NCBI RefSeq assembly: GCF_028657905.1
Contig: NZ_CP117781.1
Coordinates: 1,550,001 to 1,614,000, forward strand
Length of the DNA: 64,000 nt
Origin: Burkholderia sp. FERM BP-3421
Lineage (GTDB): Bacteria > Pseudomonadota > Gammaproteobacteria > Burkholderiales > Burkholderiaceae
Direction of reading: 5' to 3'
Position 1 is the first letter of the stretch. Each line of letters starts with the position of its first letter. Both the position numbers and the translations under genes were made by a program. The notes under the pieces are model-generated. The model made no database searches. It worked only from the letters and a program-made list of their open reading frames with translations, and was not told the origin of the DNA. Positions 28,301-37,456 of the stretch are shown in pieces.

Positions 28301-28766
28301 ATTCGGCGAGACAGGGTACAGGCTGAACGTGGGGGCTGCCTCGGTGGTCGAGCCGTTCGCGCGGGTAGCATTCGTGCATCTGAACAACCACGGAATGACG
28401 GAGAGCGGCGGAGCGGCGGCCCTGCAGGTGCAGGGCGGCAACAACGACGTGACGTTCTCGACGCTGGGGTTGCGGGGGACGACGCAGCTGGACCTGTGCG
28501 CGAAGGTCCAGCTGACGCTGCGCGGATCGGCGGGCTGGCAGCATGCGCTGGGCGATGGGAAGCCGGTAGGCACGCTGTCGTTCGTGGCGGGCAGCTCGCC
28601 GTTTAGCGTGTCGGGCGTACCGGTGGCGAAGGACGCAGCGGTGGTGAACGTGAGTGCGGGACTGGCCCTCGGCAAGAACGGCATGCTGAGTGTGGGATAT
28701 GCAGGTTCGCTGGCGAGTCGTGAATCCGATCATGCCGTGACGGGCAATCTGAACTGGAAGTTTTAA
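25338..28766 (+). CDS. Subtilisin-type autotransporter protease (type V secretion)
   Basis: A 1142-residue autotransporter. Signal peptide about 1-36 (long polar n-region, cleavage after AHA). The S8 protease domain (about 55-450) has the full triad: Asp86 in AGVLDSGI, His161 in THGTHVSG, Ser389 in DGTSMSAP. It continues into an autotransporter-associated passenger beta-helix (SGDGLLTLSGANTYRG then many short Gly/Asn-rich turns, about 535-690) and a 12-strand translocator barrel (about 870-1142) ending in Phe. It should be displayed or released at the surface to cut host or bacterial proteins. Roughly the first 1.9 kb is AT-richer than the barrel-coding part, suggesting a mosaic origin. Confidence 0.95.
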   Translation: MNNLAHHNISFNNSGLRAISVGVMALFAIITPAAHAQGYVDPGRLGDPGSWKTPEFKADWGLNQMNAEYAYAQGYNGGNVKAGVLDSGIYIQHPEFSSDRFHPVSTVGTYSSNGSLSDGSDDANGLSYDPKYTKDDITGAFKKGQPFNVPGTFIDEVNNTHGTHVSGTIGATRDGVGMHGVAFGSQVYVANTNGTDDNAMQGPDFLDYGYFKAAYQALASQGVRMVNNSWGQNSANPLDNDMSSVQSMTTAYRRFWDKNQAGQKTWLEAMTEAVKEHGFIQVVSAGNSGDGTSSAGIGANPDMNASIPYFRPDVEGRWLAVAASDPPPSTSPGGQTADSTIASYSNRCGAAKYWCVDAPGSRIKSTVNPNYPFDGSHKGRLYESVDGTSMSAPHASGALAVIMQRFPYMTNEQALSVLLTTAGHNGVLTQKPNEIDGWGNIDLRAAMKGPGQLTGLFEAKLDKGVSDTWSNNITDNALVQRKQEDGAEHAQWVETLKDKGWQNGLPANASADDRFIFEVGTIREYAYQHRAYEGSLTKSGDGLLTLSGANTYRGLTTVNGGELRINGSVTSGTVVNPNGLLTVNGTSADVAVNGGLASISGTSANVSITAQGTARITGKSADVTVNGGRAWLDGASGAVSVGNGGVVSGNGSLQSLSAQAGGTVAPGHSIGSLNVAHDASFAPGSTYAVEVSPNGSSDRIDVGGRARLSGGTVNAALESLPPPLSLSQMGTLLGRSFTILNAAGGIDGRFDAMPQRYLFVGTALTYGPNSVNLSVNRNATPFASVADTTNGRSVANALETVNGNNAVYRSVLLASDAAVPQAAFHQLSGEIYPAAYGMLINESRKVRDAALDRLWTVIRDAVPGASRTGAWAQVLGSWGSTGGNGNASGYKSSTGGFLAGVDGAVREDLRVGALAGYSHNSVSLDDQPASASFDSFHLGAYAGWQPGPFGLRIGAIHSWHRGGVDRAVQYGAAPESETGTLEAETTQVFGETGYRLNVGAASVVEPFARVAFVHLNNHGMTESGGAAALQVQGGNNDVTFSTLGLRGTTQLDLCAKVQLTLRGSAGWQHALGDGKPVGTLSFVAGSSPFSVSGVPVAKDAAVVNVSAGLALGKNGMLSVGYAGSLASRESDHAVTGNLNWKF

Positions 28767-28776
28767 AGGCAGACAC

Positions 28777-28807
28777 CCGGTTCGGCCAGTTTTATCGGCC
28801 GGACCGG
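28777..28807 (+). terminator. Hairpin downstream of the autotransporter gene
   Basis: An 11-bp stem with one mismatch (CCGGTTCGGCC, 28777-28787, against GGCCGGACCGG, 28797-28807), starting 10 bp after the stop codon. No T tract follows. It is probably the 3' hairpin of the transcript, although the IS256 remnant begins at about the same place and the structure could belong to it. Confidence 0.4.
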
Positions 28808-28815
28808 TTGGCCGG

Positions 28816-29404
28816 TTATCTTGACGTACAGCGCCCCGACATCGGTGATATTGCGCAGCGCCAGCCAGATGAGCTTCGCTGCTGCGTCATCGGTCGGGAA
28901 GTGCCCGCGCGTCGTGATGATCTTGCGCAGTGGCGAATTGATATTCTCAATGGCATTCGTGTGTATATAACCTTGCGGATATCCGGCGCAAATGCAAGGA
29001 ACGGAATCCCGCGATCCCAGGCCTTGCGCCAGGCGATACTGACAGGCGGGAATTTCTGGCCCCAGGGACCTTCAGCAAACGCATCAAGCGGCCTGAGCGG
29101 CTTCCGCACGGGGGGCCGTGCAGATCGGTTTGATCGCGGCAGCCAGCCCCTTACGGTCCTTCCAGCTTGCGTAATCGAGGCTGTTTCGAATCAGGTGGAC
29201 GATGCAGGTTTGCAGCGTGGTCGCCGGGAACACGGCAGCCAGGGCCTCGGGCATCCCTTTGAGACCGTCGGTCACCGCGATCAGGACATCGTGGACGCCG
29301 CGTGTTTTAAGTTCGTTGAACACCTTCATCCAGAGCGCGGAGTTGGAGATCACCGCCTTCCGCCAGAAGATATGAGTAGGCGCGATGCAAACTATAAGAC
29401 GCAC
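28816..29404 (-). mobile_element. IS256-family transposase remnant, frameshifted
   Basis: Minus-strand pieces of a mutator-type transposase in successive frames: VFNELKTRGVHDVLIAVTDG and QTCIVHLIRNSLDYASWKDR (29404 to about 29090), then LDAFAEGPWGQKFPPV and IPFLAFAPDIRKVIYT in a shifted frame, then the C-terminal part in a third frame. The N-terminal half is missing. At least two frameshifts plus the truncation make it inactive. Confidence 0.88.
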
Positions 29405-29881
29405 CCGCTACCAAATCCAACGCACGCCACCGATGTTTGCCCAGGCGTCACTTTCTGAAACGCAACGCTATTGTTCCGCGATCAACGCGATCGCAACCAT
29501 CAAGTCATCAACGACCCGGTCGAACGCGTCGGTCGCTGGGTCCTCGCGCGCCGGCGTGCGCACGTAGCCGACCAGCACTTTGCGCTTGACGCGCTCTAGC
29601 GCACGGGCCCGGCCGCTTCGGCTCGATGTGCAGCGTCACTAGGCCGCGCGGCAGCGTCGACTCCTTGAAAAGGATGCATCTTCTGCTCGATGATCGAAGA
29701 TCGGCATCAAAAATAAAGGCAGCGTGTTTTATATTCCGTATCAGTGGCGATCATAATTTTATTTAATTTGTATATTAATGTACTGGAAATTTATACATTT
29801 CTGCACAATTAAATTGCGGATCAATAATTTATTGAGAACTACTATCGCACGTGCATAGCTGCTTCTGCCATACATCGGCGT
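29405..29881. other. Gene-free junction between two IS remnants
   Basis: 477 bp with no intact gene. On the minus strand at about 29475-29595 a frame reads VKRKVLVGYVRTPAREDP and DAFDRVVDDLMVAIALIAEQ then stops; it looks like the tail of a lost gene that I cannot name. The segment 29700-29870 is strongly AT-rich and empty. Confidence 0.4.
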
Positions 29882-30640
29882 TGTTGCATAAATCCTTCGT
29901 GATGACGAGGTGGAGCCTTTGTTCATGATTTCATGTGATGCGTACGGAGTGCAGGCGGGCGAGCTCAGTCATGCGATTGAGTACGCCCACGCGGATCGCG
30001 ACGTCGGCCGCCTGCGAGTCGGTTCGGCGTGCCCACAGGTAAAAACCCGTGAACGTTTTGAGCCGAGGCATCGCATTCTCGGCCAACGAACGACAGTAAT
30101 AGCCGCCGGAGCCCTTCTTCCATTCCCGGCGGCCGAGCCGTACGATCGCGTCGCTCGCTCCGTTGCACCTTGCGGCGCCCGACACGGTCGCCTTCCAGTG
30201 ACCGGCGCCCTCGCGCGGCATGGCACGGCTTCGAGTCGTACGCACCATCGCCTCGTGCGCTATCAAATCGTTCGTCGGCCGGAATCCAGTCGATCGATTG
30301 GCCAAGACATTGCCGTCAGCAACGTCATGATGCGTCATCAGCGCGGCCTGCACCTGACGGGTGCGTGTGTCGAGCGCGAGATACACCTCGCGCCACGTGC
30401 AGCGTTTCGAATAGCCATACTGGCGGACCTCATTCGCCTTCGCCGTGTCGACCTCCAAATGAATTGGGTCGCCGTCGCGAACGATCGGCAGTTGTACATC
30501 AAGCGTTTGTGCGCGGCGAGTCGGCGTTGCGTAGTTCGGTATCGGCAAGGTGGCGAAGGCCAGATCGTGCAAACTTTGCGCAAAACCCTGCAGGGCGCGC
30601 AGTGGCAAGCGAAACACGGTCTATGAATCAGAGGCATCGT
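29882..30640 (-). mobile_element. IS5-family transposase remnant
   Basis: The minus frame 29931-30617 keeps an IS5-type (IS903/ISL2-like) transposase order: MFRLPLRALQGFAQSLHDLA, PNYATPTRRAQTLDV, DPIHLEVDTAKANEVRQYGY, TWREVYLALD, then WKKGSGGYYCRSLAENAMPR and LNRMTELARL. Compared with intact relatives, segments around the catalytic Asps are altered or lost, and the central part is degenerate. GTTGTTGCATAAATC at 29880-29894 resembles an end of such elements. Inactive. Confidence 0.8.
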
Positions 30641-30784
30641 CCCAGTCGTTGCGCGAAAACGTCACCGCCACGTGTCCGGATTGATATAACACTGCCATCC
30701 GGCGGTGGGCGTATTTCGTCAGTGTTAATTTTGGAGCGAGTGCGCCGTCTGCAAAAATATATTGACCGTAGAGATGGGGGTTGA

Positions 30785-31288
30785 ATGTTTAAAGGTCGAA
30801 TTCATCGTCGGTATTTTTATTTGGTTAAATATTTTCTATTTTTGGGTTTTGCTATGCTGCCGCCGAGCGACGTGATGGCTAAATTTACTTCATTTTTAAA
30901 AAATCAGCAGCAAATAAATTCTGCGAAAGTGATTATCGTTGATCCGAGTTTGAATTTTCGGGTGCGTATAAGCGAAGAAAAAATGCAGGAAGTAGGTAAA
31001 TTGTATGGCACGGAAGATCGCGATCGAATTTCTGGTCTTATAAAAATCATTGAGGAGTCCGATGTTCATGATCGCGTTGGTTCCGGTGTCGCTGCATCCG
31101 ATATTTCGAGTAATGATTTTGAGCCGAGAGAGGGGATTTATTTATTTTCAAAAGATGGTGAAATTTATAAGTTTCTTTTTTCAAAAAAATATGAAGGCGC
31201 TTCGACGGTGCAAGGGTCGTTTAATGGAAGGCCGATTACGGCAAGAAGTTCGATTCCGCGCGCACTTCAGTCTTGGGTGGATGAATAA
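30785..31288 (+). CDS. Hypothetical low-GC protein with N-terminal membrane segment
   Basis: A 167-residue protein. Residues about 10-27 (YFYLVKYFLFLGFAMLPPS) form a signal peptide or membrane anchor after a basic start. The rest is polar with mixed helix and strand, and ends GRPITARSSIPRALQSWVDE. The coding DNA is the most AT-rich of the window, with long A and T runs, so it is probably recently acquired. It lies 165 bp upstream of the putative type I secretion substrate in the same direction. No family recognised; an accessory or protective role for the secretion cassette is possible but unsupported. Confidence 0.6.
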   Translation: MFKGRIHRRYFYLVKYFLFLGFAMLPPSDVMAKFTSFLKNQQQINSAKVIIVDPSLNFRVRISEEKMQEVGKLYGTEDRDRISGLIKIIEESDVHDRVGSGVAASDISSNDFEPREGIYLFSKDGEIYKFLFSKKYEGASTVQGSFNGRPITARSSIPRALQSWVDE

Positions 31289-31452
31289 TCTCAATCATAT
31301 GAATTAAATCAGATTATTTGATTTGCGGGTATGCAAATTTGAGTGCGCAAGAAAGGCTGTGCACTCAACTGGCGTCACTCGATCTCAAGTGAATCGAGTG
31401 ATTTTTTTGGCCAACATGAACTTTGGCCAGTTTATGTCGAAGGAGCATTGCC

Positions 31453-32331
31453 TTGTTGACGACCAAAGATTTCGAAGCGACTGCTTTCTCTCTGGAAGAT
31501 TTCCTCAAGAGCCATGGGAGATCAGGTTTTCCTCCGAAAGTGTCAGAGGGAATTTTTCCGAAGGCGAATCCAATCAACCTCGAGCGAGTAGCGAACACAG
31601 CAGCAACGGCTATCACTGCTGATGATTTCGTGGTGAAGGGCGCTACAGCCCAAGACATTGCTGATCTAAATACCAGTCTCGCTTATCTCGAAACCAGTGC
31701 GAATGCCCTAAAAATCATTCAGGGTATGAAGGCCAACAAGGTGGCAATCGAGATTATTCACAACGGCGACGATCATTATTCCCCTGACAGCAATACTATT
31801 GCCTGGGATCCCCACTCGGCACTGACGGTCCAAGATAACGCAACAGGACAGGCCGTGGGCGTCCAATCCGCAGCGCTCGGTCTGGCTCATGAAGGTGCGC
31901 ATTCGACGGATCCAGATCTGGCAACGCATAGTGGGACCCTTAATGCGCAGTACGACAATGATGCCGAAAAATACGCGGTGGCCAAAGAGGATCTCATCGC
32001 CACCGACCTGGGGGAGACGTTACGCTACAACCATCTCGGGTTCGGGTTGCCAAACGAAGTGAACCCGACAGAACACAGCACGCCCAAGGGTGATGGAACC
32101 TACACCTATGCCGAATGGAGCGGCGGCAAGATCATCACGGGTGACACTTACCAGATGGGAATGTCGCCCGCCAATCTCCCTGACGTCAGTGCTGGCCAGA
32201 CATTGGCCGCCCGGACGCTCAGCAACCTGATCAGCGCGATGGGAGCTTTCGAGCCTCAAGCTGCAGTTGTCAGCCACCTGAGTGCGATAAATGATTCGCA
32301 CGCAACGCTGCAATTGGCAGTTGGCCGCTAA
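31453..32331 (+). CDS. Putative HEXXH zinc metallopeptidase (M91/NleD-like), likely type I secretion substrate
   Basis: A 292-residue protein with no N-terminal signal peptide. The centre reads LGLAHEGAHSTDP, an HEXXH zinc site (His146, Glu147, His150), followed about 29-38 residues later by AKEDLIATDLGETLRYNHLG (Glu179, Glu188), which resembles the third-ligand region of M91 (NleD-type) peptidases. It sits 81 bp upstream of a complete ABC/HlyD/TolC export operon, the usual place for its substrate. No RTX GGxGxD repeats are present, so any secretion signal is non-RTX. A TTG start at 31453 is chosen because AAGGAG lies at 31439-31444; no suitable ATG exists. Confidence 0.65.
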   Translation: MLTTKDFEATAFSLEDFLKSHGRSGFPPKVSEGIFPKANPINLERVANTAATAITADDFVVKGATAQDIADLNTSLAYLETSANALKIIQGMKANKVAIEIIHNGDDHYSPDSNTIAWDPHSALTVQDNATGQAVGVQSAALGLAHEGAHSTDPDLATHSGTLNAQYDNDAEKYAVAKEDLIATDLGETLRYNHLGFGLPNEVNPTEHSTPKGDGTYTYAEWSGGKIITGDTYQMGMSPANLPDVSAGQTLAARTLSNLISAMGAFEPQAAVVSHLSAINDSHATLQLAVGR

Positions 32332-32412
32332 GCCGGTCCGGTAGTTATGCAGCCTCCCCTGTATCGGCAGGGGAGGTATTGTCCTCCTGAAACGCTGACG
32401 CGATTTCCACGC

Positions 32413-34545
32413 ATGTATGCTCCTCAGCAAGAATTGCCGCAGCCGCCGGACGATCCCGGCCTGTCGGCGCTTGTATTGATTGCACAGTTTCACGGTATCG
32501 CGGCAAACGCCGCGCAAATAAGGCATGCCTCGGGATCAACGGGCGATCAGCTTTCAGTCAGCGATCTCCTATTAGCGGCACGCAGCCTTGGTCTCAAGAT
32601 CCGCCAGGTTCGGATCACTGAAAGTCGGTTGCCCAAGACCCCGTTGCCTGCCCTGGTGATCGACGAGCGCGGCAAACATTTTATTCTCGCAAAATGCGAT
32701 GAGAATAAAGCGCTGGTTCTCGATGCCGGGGCGTCCGGGCCATCAATTTGCGAGCCCGCCTCAGTGATCTCCCGATCCGGCGGCCAGATGCTGCTGTTTG
32801 CGTCGAGGGCATCGCTTACCGGGGCGTTGGCGCATTTCGACTTCTCATGGTTCGTCCCAGCTGTCGTCAAGTACCGGAAGCTCCTGCTGGAAGTTCTGCT
32901 GGTCTCAGCCGTGCTGCAATTGTTTGGCCTGGTCTCGCCGCTGATGTTCCAGGTCGTGATGGACAAGGTATTAGTCAACCGTGCCTTCACTACCCTCAAT
33001 GTCGTCTGCATTGCCTTACTGGTAAGCGCGATCTTTGAGGTGGTGCTGTCGGGCGTACGCAATTATGTGTTCGCACACACCGCGAGCCGCATCGACGTCG
33101 AACTTGGCGCGAAGCTGTTCAGGCATCTGCTGACGCTGCCACTTGCCTACTTCGGTGTGCGCCGCGTCGGGGATACGGTCGCCCGGGTCAGGGAACTGGA
33201 GAACATCCGCAGCTTCCTGACGGGACAGGCAGTCACTGCCGTAATCGATCTATTCTTCTCGATCATCTTCCTCGGGGTCATGTGCCTGTACAGCGTGTGG
33301 TTGACGCTGGTCGTAGTCATTTCATTGCCGGTGTATGCAGCGATTTCCATGACGATCACGCCGATTCTGCGCACCAGGCTGAACGAGAAGTTCGCCCGGA
33401 CCGCCGACAATCAGTCCTTTCTGGTGGAAACCGTATCAAGTGTCGAAACCGTGAAGTCGATGGCTGTCGAGCCGCAATTCACACGGCGCTGGGACAATCA
33501 ACTTGCCGGCTATGTGTCGGCGGGGTTTCGTGTCAGTGCGCTTGGCAACGTCGGCCAGCAGCTGATCCAACTCGTCGGAAAGCTTGTTACGCTGGTGACG
33601 CTTTATCTCGGTGCGCGCTTTGTGATTGAAGGCAAATTGTCGGTCGGTCAGCTCGTTGCCTTCAACATGATGTCGCAGCACGTCGCGGTGCCCGTGCTGC
33701 GGCTCGCCCAGCTCTGGCAGGATTTCCAGCAGGTGGGTATTTCGATGGGGCGGCTGGGAGATATTCTCAATACCCGGACCGAACTGCCTCAAAGTCGCCA
33801 GGCCCTGCCCACGGTTCGAGGCGACATCAGTTTCCAGAACATCCGATTTCGTTATCGCCCCGATGGTCCGACTATCCTCAATGACATTTCACTCGACATT
33901 TCTGCGGGTGAAATCGTTGGCATCGTCGGACGATCCGGCTCCGGCAAGAGCACGCTGACCAAACTGGCACAGCGGCTCTACTTACCCGAACAGGGACGCG
34001 TGCGGGTCGACGGCATCGATCTCGCACTTGCCGATCCTGCCTGGTTGCGCAGGCAGATCGGCGTCGTGTTGCAGGAGAACCAGCTGTTCAATCGGTCGAT
34101 TCGCGAGAACATCGCCGTCACGGATCCGGGTATTGCCCTCGACGTCGTCATGCACGCAGCGCAGCTCGCTGGCGCGCACGATTTCATTTCCGAGATGCCA
34201 GAAGGTTATGACACGATCATCGGCGAACATGGTTCGAATCTGTCTGGCGGCCAGCGCCAACGGCTCGCGATTGCCCGCGCACTCGTCACCAATCCGCGCA
34301 TCTTGATTTTCGATGAGGCGACTAGCGCGCTGGACTTCGAAACCGAACACATCATCCAGAGGAACATGCGGGCGATGTGTAACGGCCGGACAGTGATCAT
34401 CATCGCCCACCGTCTCAGTTCCGTACGGCACGCCAATCACATCGTCGCGATGGACAAGGGCCGCATTGTGGAGCGCGGCACGCACGACAGCCTGTTGGCG
34501 CAACAAGGGTACTACGCACATCTGGTATCGCTCCAGAACGCCTGA
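32413..34545 (+). CDS. Type I secretion ABC transporter (HlyB type)
   Basis: A 710-residue inner-membrane exporter. An N-terminal C39-like domain (about 1-125) has [16 protein letters not shown] where active peptidases have a catalytic Cys, so it should bind rather than cleave its substrate, as in HlyB. A six-helix ABC membrane domain follows (about 150-430), then the nucleotide-binding domain with Walker [10 protein letters not shown] (506-514), signature [14 protein letters not shown] and Walker B ILIFDEAT. HlyB is 707 residues, which favours the ATG at 32413 over 32347. First gene of the ABC-HlyD-TolC operon. Confidence 0.93.
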   Translation: MYAPQQELPQPPDDPGLSALVLIAQFHGIAANAAQIRHASGSTGDQLSVSDLLLAARSLGLKIRQVRITESRLPKTPLPALVIDERGKHFILAKCDENKALVLDAGASGPSICEPASVISRSGGQMLLFASRASLTGALAHFDFSWFVPAVVKYRKLLLEVLLVSAVLQLFGLVSPLMFQVVMDKVLVNRAFTTLNVVCIALLVSAIFEVVLSGVRNYVFAHTASRIDVELGAKLFRHLLTLPLAYFGVRRVGDTVARVRELENIRSFLTGQAVTAVIDLFFSIIFLGVMCLYSVWLTLVVVISLPVYAAISMTITPILRTRLNEKFARTADNQSFLVETVSSVETVKSMAVEPQFTRRWDNQLAGYVSAGFRVSALGNVGQQLIQLVGKLVTLVTLYLGARFVIEGKLSVGQLVAFNMMSQHVAVPVLRLAQLWQDFQQVGISMGRLGDILNTRTELPQSRQALPTVRGDISFQNIRFRYRPDGPTILNDISLDISAGEIVGIVGRSGSGKSTLTKLAQRLYLPEQGRVRVDGIDLALADPAWLRRQIGVVLQENQLFNRSIRENIAVTDPGIALDVVMHAAQLAGAHDFISEMPEGYDTIIGEHGSNLSGGQRQRLAIARALVTNPRILIFDEATSALDFETEHIIQRNMRAMCNGRTVIIIAHRLSSVRHANHIVAMDKGRIVERGTHDSLLAQQGYYAHLVSLQNA

Positions 34546-34572
34546 CTCTTCCTCTTCTTCCGGTTGCTGTCC

Positions 34573-35991
34573 ATGAAATCAATACTCCCAGGGGTCAGCA
34601 CGCTGCTGGGCCGCTACGTCGCGGTTTTCCGAGAATCGTGGCTGATTCGCCGCGAGCTCGACACCCAACCACGCCTCGAACACGAGCGCGCCTTCCTGCC
34701 CGCCAGTCTCGAGCTGGTCGAAACACCGGTTCACCCGCTGCCACTCTGGACGATGCGCGTCTTCGTGGCGCTCAGTGCGGTGGTGGTATTGATCGCGTTT
34801 TTCGGGAAACTCGATATTGTCGCCACCGCGCCGGGCAAGCTGATTCCCCGCGAGGAGGTCAAGACCATTCAACCGGCGTTGACGGGCGTTGTCCGTCAGA
34901 TCATGGTCCGTGACGGACAACGGGTCGAGGCCGGGCAATTGCTGATGGAGCTTGATACGACCCAGGCGGCGGCGGATTCCGACAAGGCACGGCTAAGCCG
35001 GATCGATGCCGCGCTAACAGCGGAGCGGTCGCGCGCGCTGCTATTGGCACAGGTCCACGCACAGGCGCCGACGCTCGGCCTGGTGGAGGGTGCCAGCGAA
35101 CAGCAGCAATCGGAGGCCCAGCATTTCGCTGAGGGCTTCTATAACGAATATCGCGACAAGCTGAATAGTGCTCGGGCAGAACTGATGAAACGCGAGGCCG
35201 AATTCGGCACAACGCAACAGCAGATTGCCAAATTGGTCGCGACCGCGCCTTTGGCACGCCAGCAAGCGGATGATTATCGCGCGTTGGCATCGGACAAATA
35301 TGTCGCGCGGACGGAGTATCTCGATAAGGAGCAAACCGCATTGGGCCAGGAACACGAACTCGCTGCCCAGCGCAGCCATGCCCGGGAACTGACGGCTGGT
35401 ATTGCGCAGCAGCGTGCAGAAATCGCCTCGGTCACATCGGATTTCAGGCGCGCGCAGCTTGATCTGCTGGACAAGGCCACGCAGCAATTGGCGCAAAGTC
35501 GAAACGACGAAACCAAGGCCGATACGCGGCAGAAGCTGCTCAGTCTGACCGCGCCGGTTGACGGGACCGTCCAGCAGTTGCGGGTTCACACCCTCGGCGG
35601 TGTCGCGACGGCGGCCAATCCAGTCATGGAGATCGTGCCGGATGACGTGCTTGAAGTCGCGGCCAATATCGAGAACAAGGATATCGGCTTCGTGAAGGTC
35701 GGGCAGCTGGCGATCGTCAAGATCGAGGCGTTTCCGTACACCCGCTATGGCTATCTGAAAGGTACGGTCGAGACCGTGTCGAACGATGCCGTGCAGGAAA
35801 GTAAGCGCGGGCTGACCTTCGTCACTCGGATTCGGCTGGAGACCAATCGGATCCGAGCAAACGATACCTGGATCAACCTCACGCCGGGGATGACGGTCAC
35901 CGCCGAAGTCAAGACCGGAAAGCGCAGCGTCGCACACTACTTCCTGGATCCCGTCATCCAGACGGGGCAGGAGAGTTTGCGTGAGCGTTAA
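34573..35991 (+). CDS. HlyD-family membrane fusion protein of type I secretion
   Basis: A 472-residue periplasmic adaptor: short cytoplasmic N-terminus, one membrane helix (about 63-83, MRVFVALSAVVVLIAFFG), lipoyl-like halves (TAPGKLIPREEVKTIQP and later TAPVDGTVQQLRVHT), a long alpha-helical hairpin (about 130-320) and the beta-barrel tail ending LREPxQ-like LDPVIQTGQESLRER, which is the classical HlyD C-terminus. It bridges the ABC exporter and the TolC-like channel. Start ATG 34573, 28 bp after the exporter gene; a TTG nine bases upstream is possible. It overlaps the next gene by 11 bp. Confidence 0.93.
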   Translation: MKSILPGVSTLLGRYVAVFRESWLIRRELDTQPRLEHERAFLPASLELVETPVHPLPLWTMRVFVALSAVVVLIAFFGKLDIVATAPGKLIPREEVKTIQPALTGVVRQIMVRDGQRVEAGQLLMELDTTQAAADSDKARLSRIDAALTAERSRALLLAQVHAQAPTLGLVEGASEQQQSEAQHFAEGFYNEYRDKLNSARAELMKREAEFGTTQQQIAKLVATAPLARQQADDYRALASDKYVARTEYLDKEQTALGQEHELAAQRSHARELTAGIAQQRAEIASVTSDFRRAQLDLLDKATQQLAQSRNDETKADTRQKLLSLTAPVDGTVQQLRVHTLGGVATAANPVMEIVPDDVLEVAANIENKDIGFVKVGQLAIVKIEAFPYTRYGYLKGTVETVSNDAVQESKRGLTFVTRIRLETNRIRANDTWINLTPGMTVTAEVKTGKRSVAHYFLDPVIQTGQESLRER

Positions 35992-37456
35992 GTCCATCGA
36001 TGAACATGTCGGCGTGTGGTGGACAAGATGCGTGCTGGCGCTTGTTGGCCTGGCTTCCACGGGCGCATGGGCATTGGACCCGCTGCTGACAAACGGCGCG
36101 GTTCCGGCAACCGCGGCTGTCGACATGCTGGCCGCTTCCGCGAAGCTGTGCACGTTCACTGATCTGCCAACGCCGCTGCGTTTGCAGGATGCCGTCGAGC
36201 GGGCACTTTGCAATCATCCGAAAACGCGGCAAGCATGGGCGAACGTGAAAATTCAGGCGGCGGCGGTCGGCTTGGGCCGGGCCGCGTTCCTGCCTACCGT
36301 GAACGGCAGCTGGCAAGGTACGCGCGACAACGCGACGAATCACATCACGGGCTATCCACAATACGATTCGAACTATCAGGCCAACCTGCAGAATGCCAGC
36401 GTTTCGCTCAGCTGGGTGCTCTACGATTTCGGCGGGCGCTCGGCGGCGTTGCGCAACGCCGCCGAATTGCTGGCGGCAGCACAGGCGAACCAGCAAGCCG
36501 TCCTCGAAACGGTTTTCGCGTCGGTCGCGAAGGACTTCTATGCAGCCCAAGCCGCCCAAGGCGCACTCGCGGCCGCGCGTGAAATCGAGCGGACCGCACG
36601 TACGAGTGCTGATGCGGCGACTCGACGAGTCGACCGCGGTGTGGCAGCAATCAGCGATCAACTTCAGGCGCAGACTTCGTATGCCGAGGCGACCGTGAGC
36701 CGCACGAAGGTGGAGGGCGAATGGCTGGGCGCGATGGGTACGCTGGCGTCGGATATGAATCTGGCGCCGACGATCGCGATCGTGCTGCCGGATGTTGGTG
36801 ATGGCGTTACGCCGACGCCGGAGTTCAGCGATTCGGTAGTGGCCTTGATCGACGAGGCGAAACGCACCTATCCCGGCGTCGTGGCGGCGCAGGCGCAGGT
36901 CGCTGCTGCGCAGGCCAAGGCGGCCCAGACCCGGGCCGAAGGCCTGCCGCGTTTGAGCCTCGTCGTTCAATATAACTACAACAACCAGCCAACCAGCCTG
37001 CAACTGGGATACCCCGTGTTCCCCGCGACGCATCGAGAGTGGTATCTCGGCTTTCAGGTGACGATCCCGATTTTCGAGGGTTTCATGCGGACTTATCAGG
37101 TCCGGCAGGCCGAAGCTCAGATTGAACTGCAGCGGAGCATACTGGATGAAATTCGGCAACAGGTGGGACTTGATGTCTGGACCAGCTACCAGACGCTGCA
37201 AAGCACCACGAAAAATCTCGACAACAGTGAGAGGCTACTCACGCTGGCGCAACGATCTTATGACGCAGCAGAGCGCCGTTATCGGACTGGGATCGGTCAG
37301 ATTTTGGAATTGCTCAACGCGCAGTCGTCAATGGCCAGCGCGAAGCGGCAGCGGATTCAAGCGCTGACCGATTGGCGTTCGGCTCGCCTGCAATTGGCGT
37401 CGAAGCTCGGTAAGCTGGGAATGTGGAACCTATCGAGCGACGAATCGAAACCGTGA
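35981..37456 (+). CDS. TolC-like outer-membrane efflux channel
   Basis: A 491-residue outer-membrane factor. The signal peptide ends at about residue 31 (STGAWA). Two repeats of the OEP domain follow: LRLQDAVERALCNHPKTRQAW opens the first, and long heptad-like helices (AALRNAAELLAAAQANQQA; ARTSADAATRRVDRGVAA) form the tunnel. GTG 35981 overlaps the end of the hlyD-like gene and has CAGGAG upstream. It completes the type I apparatus; no other channel gene is needed for the cassette. Confidence 0.92.
   Translation: MSVKSIDEHVGVWWTRCVLALVGLASTGAWALDPLLTNGAVPATAAVDMLAASAKLCTFTDLPTPLRLQDAVERALCNHPKTRQAWANVKIQAAAVGLGRAAFLPTVNGSWQGTRDNATNHITGYPQYDSNYQANLQNASVSLSWVLYDFGGRSAALRNAAELLAAAQANQQAVLETVFASVAKDFYAAQAAQGALAAAREIERTARTSADAATRRVDRGVAAISDQLQAQTSYAEATVSRTKVEGEWLGAMGTLASDMNLAPTIAIVLPDVGDGVTPTPEFSDSVVALIDEAKRTYPGVVAAQAQVAAAQAKAAQTRAEGLPRLSLVVQYNYNNQPTSLQLGYPVFPATHREWYLGFQVTIPIFEGFMRTYQVRQAEAQIELQRSILDEIRQQVGLDVWTSYQTLQSTTKNLDNSERLLTLAQRSYDAAERRYRTGIGQILELLNAQSSMASAKRQRIQALTDWRSARLQLASKLGKLGMWNLSSDESKP

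Noticed and set aside
31453..32331. RTX toxin
   Set aside because: No GGxGxD nonapeptide repeats could be found, despite the neighbouring type I exporter.
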